This document shows positions 33,745-41,720 of a stretch of 64,000 nucleotides of DNA, one piece after another. The notes below the pieces were generated by a model. The model had not been told where the DNA came from, did not search any database, and saw nothing but the letters and a program-made list of their open reading frames with translations. The stretch is from Actinospineispora eucalypti. GTDB lineage: Bacteria; Actinomycetota; Actinomycetes; Mycobacteriales; Pseudonocardiaceae. The translations under genes and the position numbers were made by a program. Within the stretch, counting starts at the first letter, position 1. The number at the start of each line of letters is the position of its first letter. The stretch is taken from assembly GCA_014208095.1 (NCBI GenBank), contig JACHMT010000002.1, forward strand, positions 1,488,001-1,552,000. The letters run 5' to 3'.

Positions 33745-34865
33745 GATCCGTCCTCCGTGATCGGCAGGCGCAGGGTCACGGCGAACCCGCGCTGCTCCCT
33801 CGGGCCGGCGGTGAGCACGCCGCCGTAGAGTCCGGCCCGCTCCCGCATGCCGCGGATGCCGTGCGAATCGGGCGCCGGAGGCGCCGCGGCGGATGGGTTC
33901 CCGTCATCACTCACCGTGAGGGAGAAGGTCTGCTCACCGTAGTCGAGCTCGATCCGCGCGGCCGCCGGGCCGGCGTGTTTCAGGATGTTGGTGAGCGACT
34001 CCTGCGCCACCCGGTACGCGCACAGGTCCGGCCCGGGCGACAGCTCACGGGGCCGGCCGGTCACGACCACGTCGACCGGGAGCCCGGCCTTTCGGGTGCG
34101 ATCCACCAGCAGGTCGAGATCGGAGAGCCCGGGCCGGGGGCGGTAGTCCGCGTCGGGGTCGGCGTCCGCGTCGGGGTCGACCCGCAGCACGTCGAGCAGG
34201 CGCCGCATCTCGGCCAGCGCCTGGCGGCCGGCGTCGCCCGCGGCGGAGATCGCGGCCTTGGCCGTCGGCGGGTCCGTGTCGAGCACGTAGTGCGCCAGAC
34301 CGGTCTGCAGGGACACGACGGCCATGTGGTGGGTGACGATGTCGTGCAGCTCCCGCGCGATGCGCACCCGCTCGTCGGCGACGGCCCGAGCCGCCCGTGC
34401 GGCGATCTGCTCCGTGCGCCGCGCCCACCGCCGGGTGGCGTCCCCCAGGCCCCACGCTCCCAGCAGCAACAGCGTGGGCATGGCCAGGCTCGACCAGATG
34501 GGCAGGCCCACACCCACGAGGAAGGCCGCCGTCGTCGCCGTCGCCGGCACGAAAGCGAGGACGGCCACCCGGCGGGGCCGCAGCGTGGCCACGGTGAACA
34601 TGCCGATGATCATCCCGATACCGCTGCCCGGCAGCTCCCCGTCGCCGTAGCCGAGCATGCCGTACGCCGCCATCGCACCGGCCATGATCCACGTCGCCAG
34701 CACCGGAACCCGCTGGCGCAGGGCCACGGGCGCCACCGCGAGCACCGCCAGCAGGTAGGCGAGCCAGTCGCTCGTGCTGGTGCGCAGCGCCGTGTCCACA
34801 GCCAGAGCGGTCAGGACGGCGGCCAGCAAGGCGTCCACGAGGGCCGGCTGGTGGACCATTCGCAC
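33741..34865 (-). CDS. NarL-type sensor histidine kinase
   Basis: 374-aa membrane kinase with 4-6 hydrophobic segments in the first 150 residues, the HisKA_3 box RIARELHDIVTHHMAVV (phospho-His in ELHD) and a HATPase_c domain whose last box is HGIRGMRERAGLYGG. There is no large extracellular sensor domain, so the signal is probably perceived in the membrane. The start is GTG 34865 or ATG 34859. It lies 2 bp downstream of the stop of an MFS transporter remnant, so its original promoter context may have changed. Confidence 0.93.
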   Translation of the reverse strand: MRMVHQPALVDALLAAVLTALAVDTALRTSTSDWLAYLLAVLAVAPVALRQRVPVLATWIMAGAMAAYGMLGYGDGELPGSGIGMIIGMFTVATLRPRRVAVLAFVPATATTAAFLVGVGLPIWSSLAMPTLLLLGAWGLGDATRRWARRTEQIAARAARAVADERVRIARELHDIVTHHMAVVSLQTGLAHYVLDTDPPTAKAAISAAGDAGRQALAEMRRLLDVLRVDPDADADPDADYRPRPGLSDLDLLVDRTRKAGLPVDVVVTGRPRELSPGPDLCAYRVAQESLTNILKHAGPAAARIELDYGEQTFSLTVSDDGNPSAAAPPAPDSHGIRGMRERAGLYGGVLTAGPREQRGFAVTLRLPITEDGS

Positions 34866-34867
34866 AG

Positions 34868-35135
34868 CTAGACGTTAGGCCCCCCCCGGTCGCGGTATCG
34901 CCGCCTCCCAGGGGTATCCGGATCTACCCCCGCCGGGGTAGTCCCCGCACGCCTGCGCTCGCCGGCCGGTCGCCGCCACAACAGCACGGCGCAGACCGCG
35001 GCCAGCGCCAGCGCGATCGCGGTCAGCGCGAGGATGGTGTTCGCCGCTACACCGGCGCCGAGCAGCAGCCCGGCCGCCCCCGATCCGGCGATCGAGCCGG
35101 CCCGGCCCAGCGCGGCGGACCAGCCGCTACCGGTA
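34868..35135 (-). pseudogene. C-terminal remnant of an MFS transporter
   Basis: About 85 codons that read TGSGWSAALGRAGSIAGSGA ... ILALTAIALALAAVCAVLLWRR and end at a TAG at 34870-34868. This is the last pair of transmembrane segments of an MFS permease of the aromatic-acid/H+ symporter type (family pattern GWxxGxGRxGSIxGP). Homology stops abruptly at about 35135, exactly at the end of the protease gene, and no other part of the transporter is present. It is too short for the usual methionine-based detection. It records a deletion or insertion event here. Confidence 0.75.
34911..34940. promoter_or_regulatory. GGGGTA/TACCCC inverted repeats before the kinase gene
   Basis: GGGGTA (34911-34916), TACCCC (34925-34930) and a second GGGGTA (34935-34940) form overlapping inverted pairs; CTACCCC and GGGGTAG flank a 4-nt centre. 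They lie 46-75 bp upstream of the kinase start, within the MFS remnant, and are a good candidate site for the NarL-type regulator controlling its own operon. Confidence 0.5.
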
Positions 35136-35960
35136 GGTCGTCGCGGTCAGCCGCTCGACCACCCGAAGGACCTTGTTGATCGGGATGGCGTAGCCGCTCC
35201 CCGAGGCAACCCCCTGATTGATGCCGATCACGGCACCATCCGTGGTGACCAGCGCGCCTCCGGAGTCGCCGGGGTTACCACCGGTTCGCGCTTCGATCAT
35301 GTCGTACAGCACGGCGGTCCGCGGTCGCGGCATACCTTCGGCGGGGATTCGGCGGAGCAGCAACCGCAGCCGGGTGACCGGGCCCGCGCCGACCTCCATG
35401 CTCCCCCAGCCGTTGCCGATCATGGCGACTCGCTGGTTGATCCGCAGCGCGTCCGAATCGCCCAGGCGCGCGGCCGGCAGGCTCGACGCGTCACGTAGCC
35501 GCAGCACGGCGATATCCTGCGCCAGGTCCGCCCCGACCACGGTCGCCGGATAGGCGCGCCAATCGTGCAAGCTGCGGGTCGCGATGACCTCGGCCGCATC
35601 CGCGACTACGTGGTGATTGGTCACCACCAGGCCGCTCGAGTCGAGCACCACCCCGGTGGCCTGCCCGACCGGTGTCCCGGAGCTGTCGAAGACGGTGAGC
35701 TCCACCAGGCTCGGTGTCACCTTCGCGCCCAGCGCCGCCAACTCGGGGTCCAGCGGCTGCGCGGCGTCCCGGTCCGCCATCCGTAGCTCGGGCCGGAACG
35801 GTGCGGTCACGAACGTAACGGCATCAGACCGCTCGAGCCGGCCCACCAGCGCCGCGAGCTCAGTCCCGCACGTGACGCCAAGCCCGAGCAACCCCACCGA
35901 GACCACGACAAGCAGGCGCCGCACCCAGACCGCTGCCGGCCACCGCCGGCCTACGTCCAT
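35127..35960 (-). CDS. Trypsin-like (HtrA/S1-type) serine protease, membrane-anchored or secreted
   Basis: 277-aa protease. A hydrophobic segment at residues 14-33 serves as a membrane anchor or signal. The catalytic domain from about 80 has the triad His117 (VVTNHHVV), Asp149 (AQDIAVLRL) and Ser233 (GNPGDSGGAL). There is no PDZ domain, unlike classical HtrA/DegP proteins. It ends exactly where a fragment of an MFS transporter begins. It is monocistronic as far as can be seen; the substrate is unknown. ATG 35960 is followed by the basic run expected of an N-in anchor. Confidence 0.9.
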   Translation of the reverse strand: MDVGRRWPAAVWVRRLLVVVSVGLLGLGVTCGTELAALVGRLERSDAVTFVTAPFRPELRMADRDAAQPLDPELAALGAKVTPSLVELTVFDSSGTPVGQATGVVLDSSGLVVTNHHVVADAAEVIATRSLHDWRAYPATVVGADLAQDIAVLRLRDASSLPAARLGDSDALRINQRVAMIGNGWGSMEVGAGPVTRLRLLLRRIPAEGMPRPRTAVLYDMIEARTGGNPGDSGGALVTTDGAVIGINQGVASGSGYAIPINKVLRVVERLTATTYR

Positions 35961-36098
35961 GACCGATCAGCGTGAACTCCGGCGCCCCTACTCGGGCGCG
36001 GACGAACAGGCACGACCCACCCTAGCCCGCCGCTAGTCGGGATCGGATCTTCGGCCGGCCGGTTGGGTGCGGGTCGCATTCGAAAGACGGCCACGGAG

Positions 36099-36288
36099 CG
36101 TGACCAGTGTTGGCCGGGTTCGGTTCGCCCGGTTCATCGAAGTCGACACCATTCTGGTTTCGTCAAGATCCAACCAGACTGGTGTCGCACTCGACGCGGC
36201 CCTGGGGCGGATTCGCTTGCGTGGGCTCAACGGTTGGCAACGCTGCGTGACTGCGGCCACCACACACCAGCCGCTCGCCATGGGGCAC
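36099..36288 (+). repeat. Dispersed ~190-bp repeat, copy A (inverted relative to copy B)
   Basis: Aligns along its whole length with the reverse complement of 57266-57454, with roughly three quarters identity by eye. Shared blocks include GTTCATCGA, AACCAGA, TGGTGTCGCACT, CGTGGGCTC, GGTTGGCAACGC and CAGCCGCTCGCC. No protein-coding function is evident. Copy A sits between the protease gene and the headless TetR gene, in the otherwise gene-free stretch 35961-36317. Confidence 0.75.
36144..36187. repeat. Strong inverted repeat inside copy A
   Basis: CGACACCATTCTGGTT (36144-36159) faces AACCAGACTGGTGTCG (36172-36187) across 12 nt, with 15 of 16 bases pairing. It could be an operator, a terminator-like hairpin or a transposon-like end. 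Copy B keeps the right arm almost intact, but its left arm has diverged. Confidence 0.7.
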
Positions 36289-36317
36289 GGGCCCGAGCGC
36301 AAAACCCGAACGGTGAC

Positions 36318-36698
36318 ACCGCCGAACTGCTGCGCACGTTCTGGAAGCGCCTCGACGACCCCTCGGAGCGCCGCCAGTTCCTGCTCCTGGCCGAGATCTA
36401 CGGCCTCGCCCTGCGAGATCGCGACCGCTACGCGAAGGTGCTGGAGGTGCTCGCCCAGGATCTCCGCGCGCCGATCGAGACCTCGTTGCGGGGCGACGGT
36501 GTGGCGCCGGCCGGCGCCGCGGCGCTGGCTACGGCGTTGCTGGCCCTGATCCGCGGCCTGCAGTTCGATCTGGCCGCCGCCGGCGACCGCGCACGCGTCG
36601 ACGCCGCGTTCGGGGCCGCACTCGACGCCCTGTTGACCACCAGCGCGGTCAGTACGGCTGGTACACCGAGCACCGAACAGCCAAGGTTGGACTCATGA
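36318..36698 (+). pseudogene. TetR regulator lacking its DNA-binding domain
   Basis: About 126 codons matching the ligand-binding half of a TetR regulator (AELLRTFWKRLDDPSERRQF ... LRAPIETSLRGDG ... LIRGLQFDLAAAGDRARVDAAF). The sequence upstream is the copy A repeat, and no helix-turn-helix is encoded in any frame. The stop overlaps the next gene by ATGA, so it was once the first gene of an operon with the phosphonomutase-like enzyme. Without the HTH it cannot act as a normal repressor; a translated fragment might still bind ligand or dimerise. Confidence 0.75.
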
Positions 36699-37507
36699 CG
36701 ATCGACCAGGCCGCGAAGGCCGAACGATTCCGGGCCCTGCACGAGCGAGCGGAGCCCCTGCTGCTGCCGAACCCCTGGGACGCCGGCACCGCTCGTCTCC
36801 TGGCCGGCCTCGGCTTCGAAGCGCTGGCCACCACCAGCCTCGGGGTGGCCGTTGCGGTCGGCCGCTCCCGGGCCAGCCGGCAGGAGGTGCTGGACAACTG
36901 CCGGGAGATCAACGAGGCGACACCCCTGCCGGTGAACGCGGACCTGGAGAACGGCTTCGCCGACGACCCGGCCGGTGCGGCGGAAGCGGTCAAGATGGCC
37001 GCCGAGGCCGGCGTGGTCGGCGCGTCCATCGAGGACCACACCGGCGACCGGCGTACTCCGATCTACGACTTCGAGCTGGCTGTCGACCGCGTCCGCGCGG
37101 CGGTGGAGGCGGCTCGCGCACTGCCCTTCCCCCTCGTCCTCACCGCGCGGGCCGAGAACCTGCTGCACGGCGTGCACGACCTCGACGACACGATCCGGCG
37201 CCTGCGGGCCTTCTCGGACGCCGGCGCCGACGTCCTGTACGCGCCCGGCCTGCGCACACTGGACGAGATGCGGATCGTGGTCTCGTCGGTGGACAAGCCG
37301 GTCAACGTGGTGATGGGCTTCGCCGACCCGTCGATCACGCTCGAGCAGCTGGCCGAGGTCGGCGTGCGGCGCGTCAGCATCGGCGGCGCGCTCTCGCGGC
37401 TGGCCCTGAAATCCTTCATGGACGGCGCCCGGCAGATGCGCGCCGGCCGATTCGGCTTCGTGGCGGACCTGTTGCCGATCTCCGAGCTGCGCCAGGCCTT
37501 CGGCTGA
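36695..37507 (+). CDS. Isocitrate lyase/PEP mutase family protein
   Basis: 270-aa TIM-barrel enzyme of the ICL/phosphoenolpyruvate mutase superfamily. Markers are LLLPNPWDAGTARLL near the start, the Mg site NADLENGFADDP and GASIEDHTGDRRTPIYD. It lacks the KKCGH motif of true isocitrate lyases, so it is a phosphonomutase- or oxaloacetate-hydrolase-like member acting on a small 2-oxo or hydroxy acid. It overlaps the headless TetR gene. It may now be constitutively expressed because its regulator is broken. Confidence 0.9.
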   Translation: MTIDQAAKAERFRALHERAEPLLLPNPWDAGTARLLAGLGFEALATTSLGVAVAVGRSRASRQEVLDNCREINEATPLPVNADLENGFADDPAGAAEAVKMAAEAGVVGASIEDHTGDRRTPIYDFELAVDRVRAAVEAARALPFPLVLTARAENLLHGVHDLDDTIRRLRAFSDAGADVLYAPGLRTLDEMRIVVSSVDKPVNVVMGFADPSITLEQLAEVGVRRVSIGGALSRLALKSFMDGARQMRAGRFGFVADLLPISELRQAFG

Positions 37508-37539
37508 CCGAGGGGCCTGCTCGTCCCCTACCCCTCCGG

Positions 37540-38190
37540 CTATGCCGACGCAGCACTCCCGGAAGGCTCGGCCGACAGTGCGCCGTGACCGGCGACCAGG
37601 TGGACCGTGCCCTCCGTCAGCCGGTAGGAGAGACCCGCGACCGCGCAGCGGCCCTGGCCGACCTTGGCCGCGAGCAAGGACGAGCGCCCGAGGAGATAGT
37701 CGGCGGTGCGCCTGATGTGCTCGTCGACGAACTCGTCCACGGTGCTCAACCCGGCCGCGCGCCCGGACAACACGCTGGGGATGACCCGGTCCACCACATC
37801 CCCCAGGTAGCCGGCGGGAGCGTAGCCGGATCGGTGCGCCTCGGCGGCGGCGGTGACGGCGCCACACGAGTCGTGTCCGAGCACCACCACGAGTGGCACC
37901 CCGAGCATGGCGACGCCGTACTCGATGCTCCCGAGCACCTCGGGCCCCGACACGTGGCCAGCCGTGCGCACCACGAAAAGATCGCCGAGACCACGATCGA
38001 AAATGATCTCGGCGGCCAACCGCGAATCGGAGCAGCCGAACAGCACGGCGAACGGGCGCTGCGCGGGCGCCAACGCGGTTCGATGATCAGCGTCCTGGTT
38101 CGGGTGCAGCCGGTCACCGCGTACGAAGCGGCTGTTTCCCTCCATCAGCGCTGCGAACGCCTCGGCGGGTGAGGACGGGAAATCCGGCAT
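37540..38190 (-). CDS. Beta-class carbonic anhydrase
   Basis: 216-aa beta-carbonic anhydrase interconverting CO2 and bicarbonate. Zinc ligands Cys53, His106 and Cys109 and the Asp55-Arg57 dyad (CSDSR, HDSCG) are all present. ATG 38190 is preferred because the fold begins there; the reading frame continues upstream to 38292 with non-conserved sequence. It is divergent from an ArsR-family gene at 38350, a common arrangement for carbonic anhydrases under metal or bicarbonate control. Confidence 0.92.
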   Translation of the reverse strand: MPDFPSSPAEAFAALMEGNSRFVRGDRLHPNQDADHRTALAPAQRPFAVLFGCSDSRLAAEIIFDRGLGDLFVVRTAGHVSGPEVLGSIEYGVAMLGVPLVVVLGHDSCGAVTAAAEAHRSGYAPAGYLGDVVDRVIPSVLSGRAAGLSTVDEFVDEHIRRTADYLLGRSSLLAAKVGQGRCAVAGLSYRLTEGTVHLVAGHGALSAEPSGSAASA

Positions 38191-38349
38191 ACGGGAAGTA
38201 TGTCCCACCCGTTCGCCCACCAGCCCGCCGAGTGCCGCGTGAGCGGCACGCGCTCGGGGCCGAACCTGGACCATTGCTAACGTTGCGGCCATTGACAGGT
38301 CAGTGGAGGTTCAGGGGTCCGTGGACAACCAGCGAACGGCTCGCACGCC

Positions 38350-38739
38350 ATGAGCCGACCCCTCTACCAGCTCAAGGCCGAGTTCTTCAAGACGCTGGGA
38401 CACCCGGTCCGGATCCGCGTGCTGGAGCTGCTCAGCATCCGCGAGCATGCGGTGGCGGAGATGCTCCCGGAAGTCGGGATCGAGCCGGCGAACCTCTCCC
38501 AACAGCTGGCGGTGCTGCGACGGGCCGGGCTGGTATCGACCCGCAAGGAAGGTTCGACGGTCTACTACTCGCTGATCAGCCCGCACGTCGCGGAACTCCT
38601 CCGAGTGGCCCGGGCGATCCTGACCGGGGTGCTGACCGAACAGGTCGGCCTGCTCGAGGGGCTGCGCACCACCACACCGGCCTCCAGCCTCACGCACCCC
38701 GAAGACGACCACCCGTCAGGACCCTCACCTCAGTTCTGA
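38350..38739 (+). CDS. ArsR-family winged-helix regulator
   Basis: 129-aa regulator with a complete ArsR/SmtB winged helix (FFKTLGHPVRIRVLELL ... EVGIEPANLSQQLAVLRRAGLVSTRKEGSTVYYSL). It contains no cysteines, so it is not a thiol-based arsenic sensor; it belongs to the type often linked with SulP transporters or carbonic anhydrase. It is likely to control the divergent carbonic anhydrase and the gene that follows. Confidence 0.88.
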   Translation: MSRPLYQLKAEFFKTLGHPVRIRVLELLSIREHAVAEMLPEVGIEPANLSQQLAVLRRAGLVSTRKEGSTVYYSLISPHVAELLRVARAILTGVLTEQVGLLEGLRTTTPASSLTHPEDDHPSGPSPQF

Positions 38740-38807
38740 GGCAGCCGCAACGGTGGGGGCACACGGCGACGCCCCCCGCCCGCTCGACGACTCCGGCGCG
38801 GCGGCGG

Positions 38808-38848
38808 TTGGTAAGATTTGCAAGATTTCATACATTCAACGAATGCAA
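38808..38848 (+). promoter_or_regulatory. Leaderless promoter with overlapping palindrome
   Basis: TTGGTA (38808-38813), 17-nt spacer and TACATT (38831-38836) make a sigma-70-like promoter whose predicted start point falls on the ATG at 38843. CATTC-AAC-GAATG (38833-38845) and outer TTGCA/TGCAA arms (38818-38822, 38844-38848) form a palindrome across the -10 region, a plausible operator for the ArsR-type protein encoded just upstream. Confidence 0.55.
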
Positions 38849-39766
38849 GTACCACGGCCCGGGCGCACACCAGTCATCCTGGTGGCTTGCGCGCACGACG
38901 AGGATCCCGCCCGGGTGGTGGAAACCGCGGCAACCGCGCGCCGGCTCTCCGCGTCGCTCGAACGTCACGGACGCGTCCGGGCGCATGCGGTGTGGTTCCA
39001 CCCCGACGACCTGGACGATTTCTGGGCCTGTGTGGCGAGCGAGGAACCCGCCCTCACCGTCGTACTGCCGAGGGTCAACCCGACGCTGCGGGAGAACGCG
39101 CTGGCCAGGCGGCAGGAGCCTGGCGGCCCGGTGATCGTGAGTGGGGACGATGCGAGCGCCGTCGCGCTCACCGCCGCGACGTTGATCAACGTCAGCCACC
39201 GCCGCCGCGGCACCACAGCGGCCCGCGTCCTGCTCGCTCACCCGGCCCGGCTCCCGAGCCTCAATCCGTTGCTGTCAGCGGCGGAAGTCGGCGAGTTGAC
39301 CTTGTGGAATCCGGCCGACGCGGTCGCGTTCCCACTGAAAGGGATCGCTCGAGAAGTCGACGTCGTCATCAATCTGCTGGACAGGCCCGACGACCACCTC
39401 GCCGAGCCGTATCGGTCAGAAGCCGACACCAACTGTGATGTGCCGATCGTGCTCGAACCCGACAACGTCACCGACCCGCTCCTGGTACTGCCGGGCCTGC
39501 TGCAGGCTCTCGCCGTCCGGGCCCGGTCCGCGCCAGGCCTGGCCGAGCTTGACCGGGCCTACCAGGACATGTGCCTTGCCTGCGCCCTCGAACTGGTCAT
39601 GGCGACACCACCGGCGCAAGCGTCCTTACCCCGGCCCGGCCCCGAACTGACCGCACGTCTGGCCATCGCGGCGATCGGTTCCGCCACCCGCCAGGCCCGT
39701 CCGTCCCACCGCGGGCCGGGGTCGAACGGGGCGGCCGGGCCGGACGCCACGGCCGATGGCCGGTGA
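38843..39766 (+). CDS. Divergent malic-enzyme-like/NAD-binding protein, function unknown
   Basis: 307-aa protein. The order of segments resembles the NAD-binding domain of malic enzymes: PVIVSGDDASAVALTAATLIN recalls the PVFHDDQxGTAI...L loop, TAARVLLAHPARLPSLNPLL the dinucleotide strand-helix, and LLVLPGLLQALAVRARS the LAFPGxxRGALDxRA segment. The GxGxxG and the catalytic Tyr/Lys of malic enzyme are not preserved. It may be a non-catalytic relative or a different Rossmann protein; this is my reading by eye only. ATG 38843 is chosen from a promoter placing the transcript start on it; GTG 38753 is the alternative. Confidence 0.6.
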   Translation: MQVPRPGRTPVILVACAHDEDPARVVETAATARRLSASLERHGRVRAHAVWFHPDDLDDFWACVASEEPALTVVLPRVNPTLRENALARRQEPGGPVIVSGDDASAVALTAATLINVSHRRRGTTAARVLLAHPARLPSLNPLLSAAEVGELTLWNPADAVAFPLKGIAREVDVVINLLDRPDDHLAEPYRSEADTNCDVPIVLEPDNVTDPLLVLPGLLQALAVRARSAPGLAELDRAYQDMCLACALELVMATPPAQASLPRPGPELTARLAIAAIGSATRQARPSHRGPGSNGAAGPDATADGR

Positions 39767-39937
39767 GCGGCATCAATGCCGGCGGCCGGCGCGGTCCACC
39801 CAGGACCGGGGCCAGTCCGCGGCCAGCCAGGTGGCGACGGCGTCGGCGAGCGTTGCGTCCAGCTCGGCCCGGCTGGCGCGCACCCACGACTGCACGGTGA
39901 CGTCATGGGGGCCGGATGGTGCACCGGGACCCGGCCG

Positions 39938-40522
39938 TCAGGTCGATCGCGGTATCAGGTCCTCGGCCAATGCCCCGAGCCGGACGGCCGGCCCGCCGGT
40001 CGGGTAGATCCCGCCGACCGCGAACGCGCCGACGACAGCGATATGGAGCTGATCGGCCAGCCGGTCGCTGTCGTTGACGGCGAGCCGTGCCGTCAACGCG
40101 CGCAGCCGCCGCGCCAGTTCGTGTTCGTGCTCGGCGCAACGCCGCCGGATTCGCTCCGCCTGGTCACCGCCGAATTCCGCTGCCGTGTTGACGAACGCGC
40201 AGCCGCGGTAGCCCTCGCTGGTCGCCAGTTCCTGGATCCAGGCGAGCTGGGCATCGAGCTCGGCCCGGGCGTCGGCGTGACGCGCCGCGACCCGGTCCCA
40301 CTGAGCCCAGAAGTCGAGGTCGCGCTGCCGCAGCACAGCGAGAATCAGGTCGTCCTTGGCCGGGAACCATCGATACAGGCTGGCCTTCGCCATCCCCGCC
40401 CGCCGCACGACCTCGTCGACGCCGATGGCCCGCACACCGTTGTCGTAGAAGAGTTCGGTCGCGATGCCGACGAGCTTGTCCCGCACCGCGACACCACGCA
40501 GCTGCTTGGGCTTGTCGCTCAT
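39938..40522 (-). CDS. TetR family transcriptional regulator
   Basis: 194-aa TetR-type regulator. HTH at residues 10-60 (VRDKLVGIATELFYDNGVRAIGVDEVV ... MAKASLYRWFPAKDDLILAVL) and a C-terminal TetR_C domain. It is the last gene of a three-gene operon with the quinone oxidoreductase and a SnoaL stub, overlapping the former by ATGA. The large TGAAATCGAGAC palindrome upstream of the operon (41721-41750) is its probable binding site. The 39767-39937 stretch after its stop has no gene. Confidence 0.9.
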   Translation of the reverse strand: MSDKPKQLRGVAVRDKLVGIATELFYDNGVRAIGVDEVVRRAGMAKASLYRWFPAKDDLILAVLRQRDLDFWAQWDRVAARHADARAELDAQLAWIQELATSEGYRGCAFVNTAAEFGGDQAERIRRRCAEHEHELARRLRALTARLAVNDSDRLADQLHIAVVGAFAVGGIYPTGGPAVRLGALAEDLIPRST

Positions 40523-41499
40523 GCGCCCTCCGGCGTGTTCACCACGATCGCGGCCTTGCCGAAGCCCCGCCGGTCGGTGACCCAACGCTGGGCGTCGGCG
40601 GCGCGGGCGAGATCGAACTCGGCGCCGACAACGACGCGAACCGCGCCCGAATCGACCAGCTCCGCGATCGCCCCGAGTGCCACGGGATCGGATTCCACCA
40701 GACATGAGGCCGCGCGGATACCCCGCTCCGCCGCGGCGGCCCGGTATCCCTTGATCGACCATGCGGTCGCCAAGGCGATCGCGCCGCCGGGCGTCACGCG
40801 GTCGAACAGCGAGGCACCGAAATCGTGTCCCACCAGATCGAGCGCCGCGTCGACCTTCCCGATCGCCGTGACGGCGCCGGGATCGGTGTAGTCCACGCAG
40901 GTGTGCGCACCCAGTTCGCGCAGTGTGGCGTGGTGACCAGGACGCGCCAGGGCGGTGACCGTGGCGCCGCGCGCGACCGCCAACTGCACCGCGACGTGAC
41001 CCACACCGCCGGACGCTCCGCTGACCAGAATGCGCCGACCGGCACGGGCCCCGACCGCGTCGAGCATCTGCCACGCCGTCAGCGCGGCCATCGGCAAGGA
41101 CGCCGCCTCCGCGAAGGACACCGACCTCGGCATCGGCACCAGGTGATACGCGGGAACGGTCATGTATTCGGCGTACGTGCCCGCGGGATGGGGAAACCAG
41201 GCCAGACCGTAGAGGCGATCGCCCACGCCGTGGCGGGTTACCCCGTACCCCACCGCATCCACCACACCGGCGACGTCCCATCCCGGGATGCAGGGCAGCC
41301 GCATGGACTGCTCGTAGCCGGCGTTGCGGCCGGTGTGCATGTCGACCGGGTTCACGCTGGTCGCCCGCACCGCGATGCGAACCTCCCCCGCTGCCGGCTC
41401 AGGCCGTGGCACGTCGGCGATCTCCAGCGGCGATCCCCACTGCTCGTGCCGAGCCGCGCGCATCGTTGTGCTCGCCGGCCGGCGAGCACCGACGATCAT
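40519..41499 (-). CDS. Zinc-free MDR quinone oxidoreductase-like protein
   Basis: 326-aa medium-chain reductase of the quinone oxidoreductase type. The N-terminal substrate domain (ATSVNPVDMHTGRNAGY, IPGWDVAGVVDAVG) and the Rossmann motif SGASGGVGHVAVQLA are intact; no zinc ligands are visible. It would use NADPH to reduce quinones or enones, often as a detoxification step. It starts at ATG 41499, overlapping the SnoaL stub by ATGA; ATG 41466 (MRAARHEQ) is possible. Confidence 0.9.
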   Translation of the reverse strand: MIVGARRPASTTMRAARHEQWGSPLEIADVPRPEPAAGEVRIAVRATSVNPVDMHTGRNAGYEQSMRLPCIPGWDVAGVVDAVGYGVTRHGVGDRLYGLAWFPHPAGTYAEYMTVPAYHLVPMPRSVSFAEAASLPMAALTAWQMLDAVGARAGRRILVSGASGGVGHVAVQLAVARGATVTALARPGHHATLRELGAHTCVDYTDPGAVTAIGKVDAALDLVGHDFGASLFDRVTPGGAIALATAWSIKGYRAAAAERGIRAASCLVESDPVALGAIAELVDSGAVRVVVGAEFDLARAADAQRWVTDRRGFGKAAIVVNTPEGA

Positions 41500-41699
41500 G
41501 ACGCGCCGACCAGGGCGGCAGCCTCGACGCCACCTTCGAGCTCGGCCCCGACGTAACGGGATCCGAGCGAAGGTGACTCGAGCACGCCGCCCGGGTGGTA
41601 CACCGCCATCGTGGCCGCCACGTCCTGCCGGCTCTTCGTCTGCGCCGACCGTTCGACGATCTCGACGGCTTCCCTTGCATCCAGAGCCTGCGCAGCCAT
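41496..41699 (-). pseudogene. Truncated SnoaL-like/NTF2-fold protein
   Basis: 67 codons that match the beginning of SnoaL-like polyketide-cyclase proteins (ALDAREAVEIVERSAQTKSRQDVAATMAVYHPGGVLESPSLGSRYVG) but stop where the family would continue for another 70 or so residues. The stop overlaps the oxidoreductase start. Either a deletion fused the stub to its neighbour, or a short product is retained as a translational leader for the operon. First gene after the operator at 41721. Confidence 0.6.
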
Positions 41700-41720
41700 G
41701 TGCCACTCGCTTCCATCGGA

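Noticed and set aside
36067..36549. Reading frame through repeat A (RSNQTGVALDAALGRIRLRG) with a counterpart in repeat B
   Set aside because: The two translations share scattered residues only because the DNA is related; no good start, and substitutions do not favour synonymous positions, so the repeat is probably non-coding.
39773..39937. In-frame extension after the TetR stop (includes SWVRASRAELDATLADAV) that looks protein-like
   Set aside because: Follows a stop codon, has no convincing start or ribosome site and only about 40-55 codons; could be a scar of an older gene but not supportable as a CDS.
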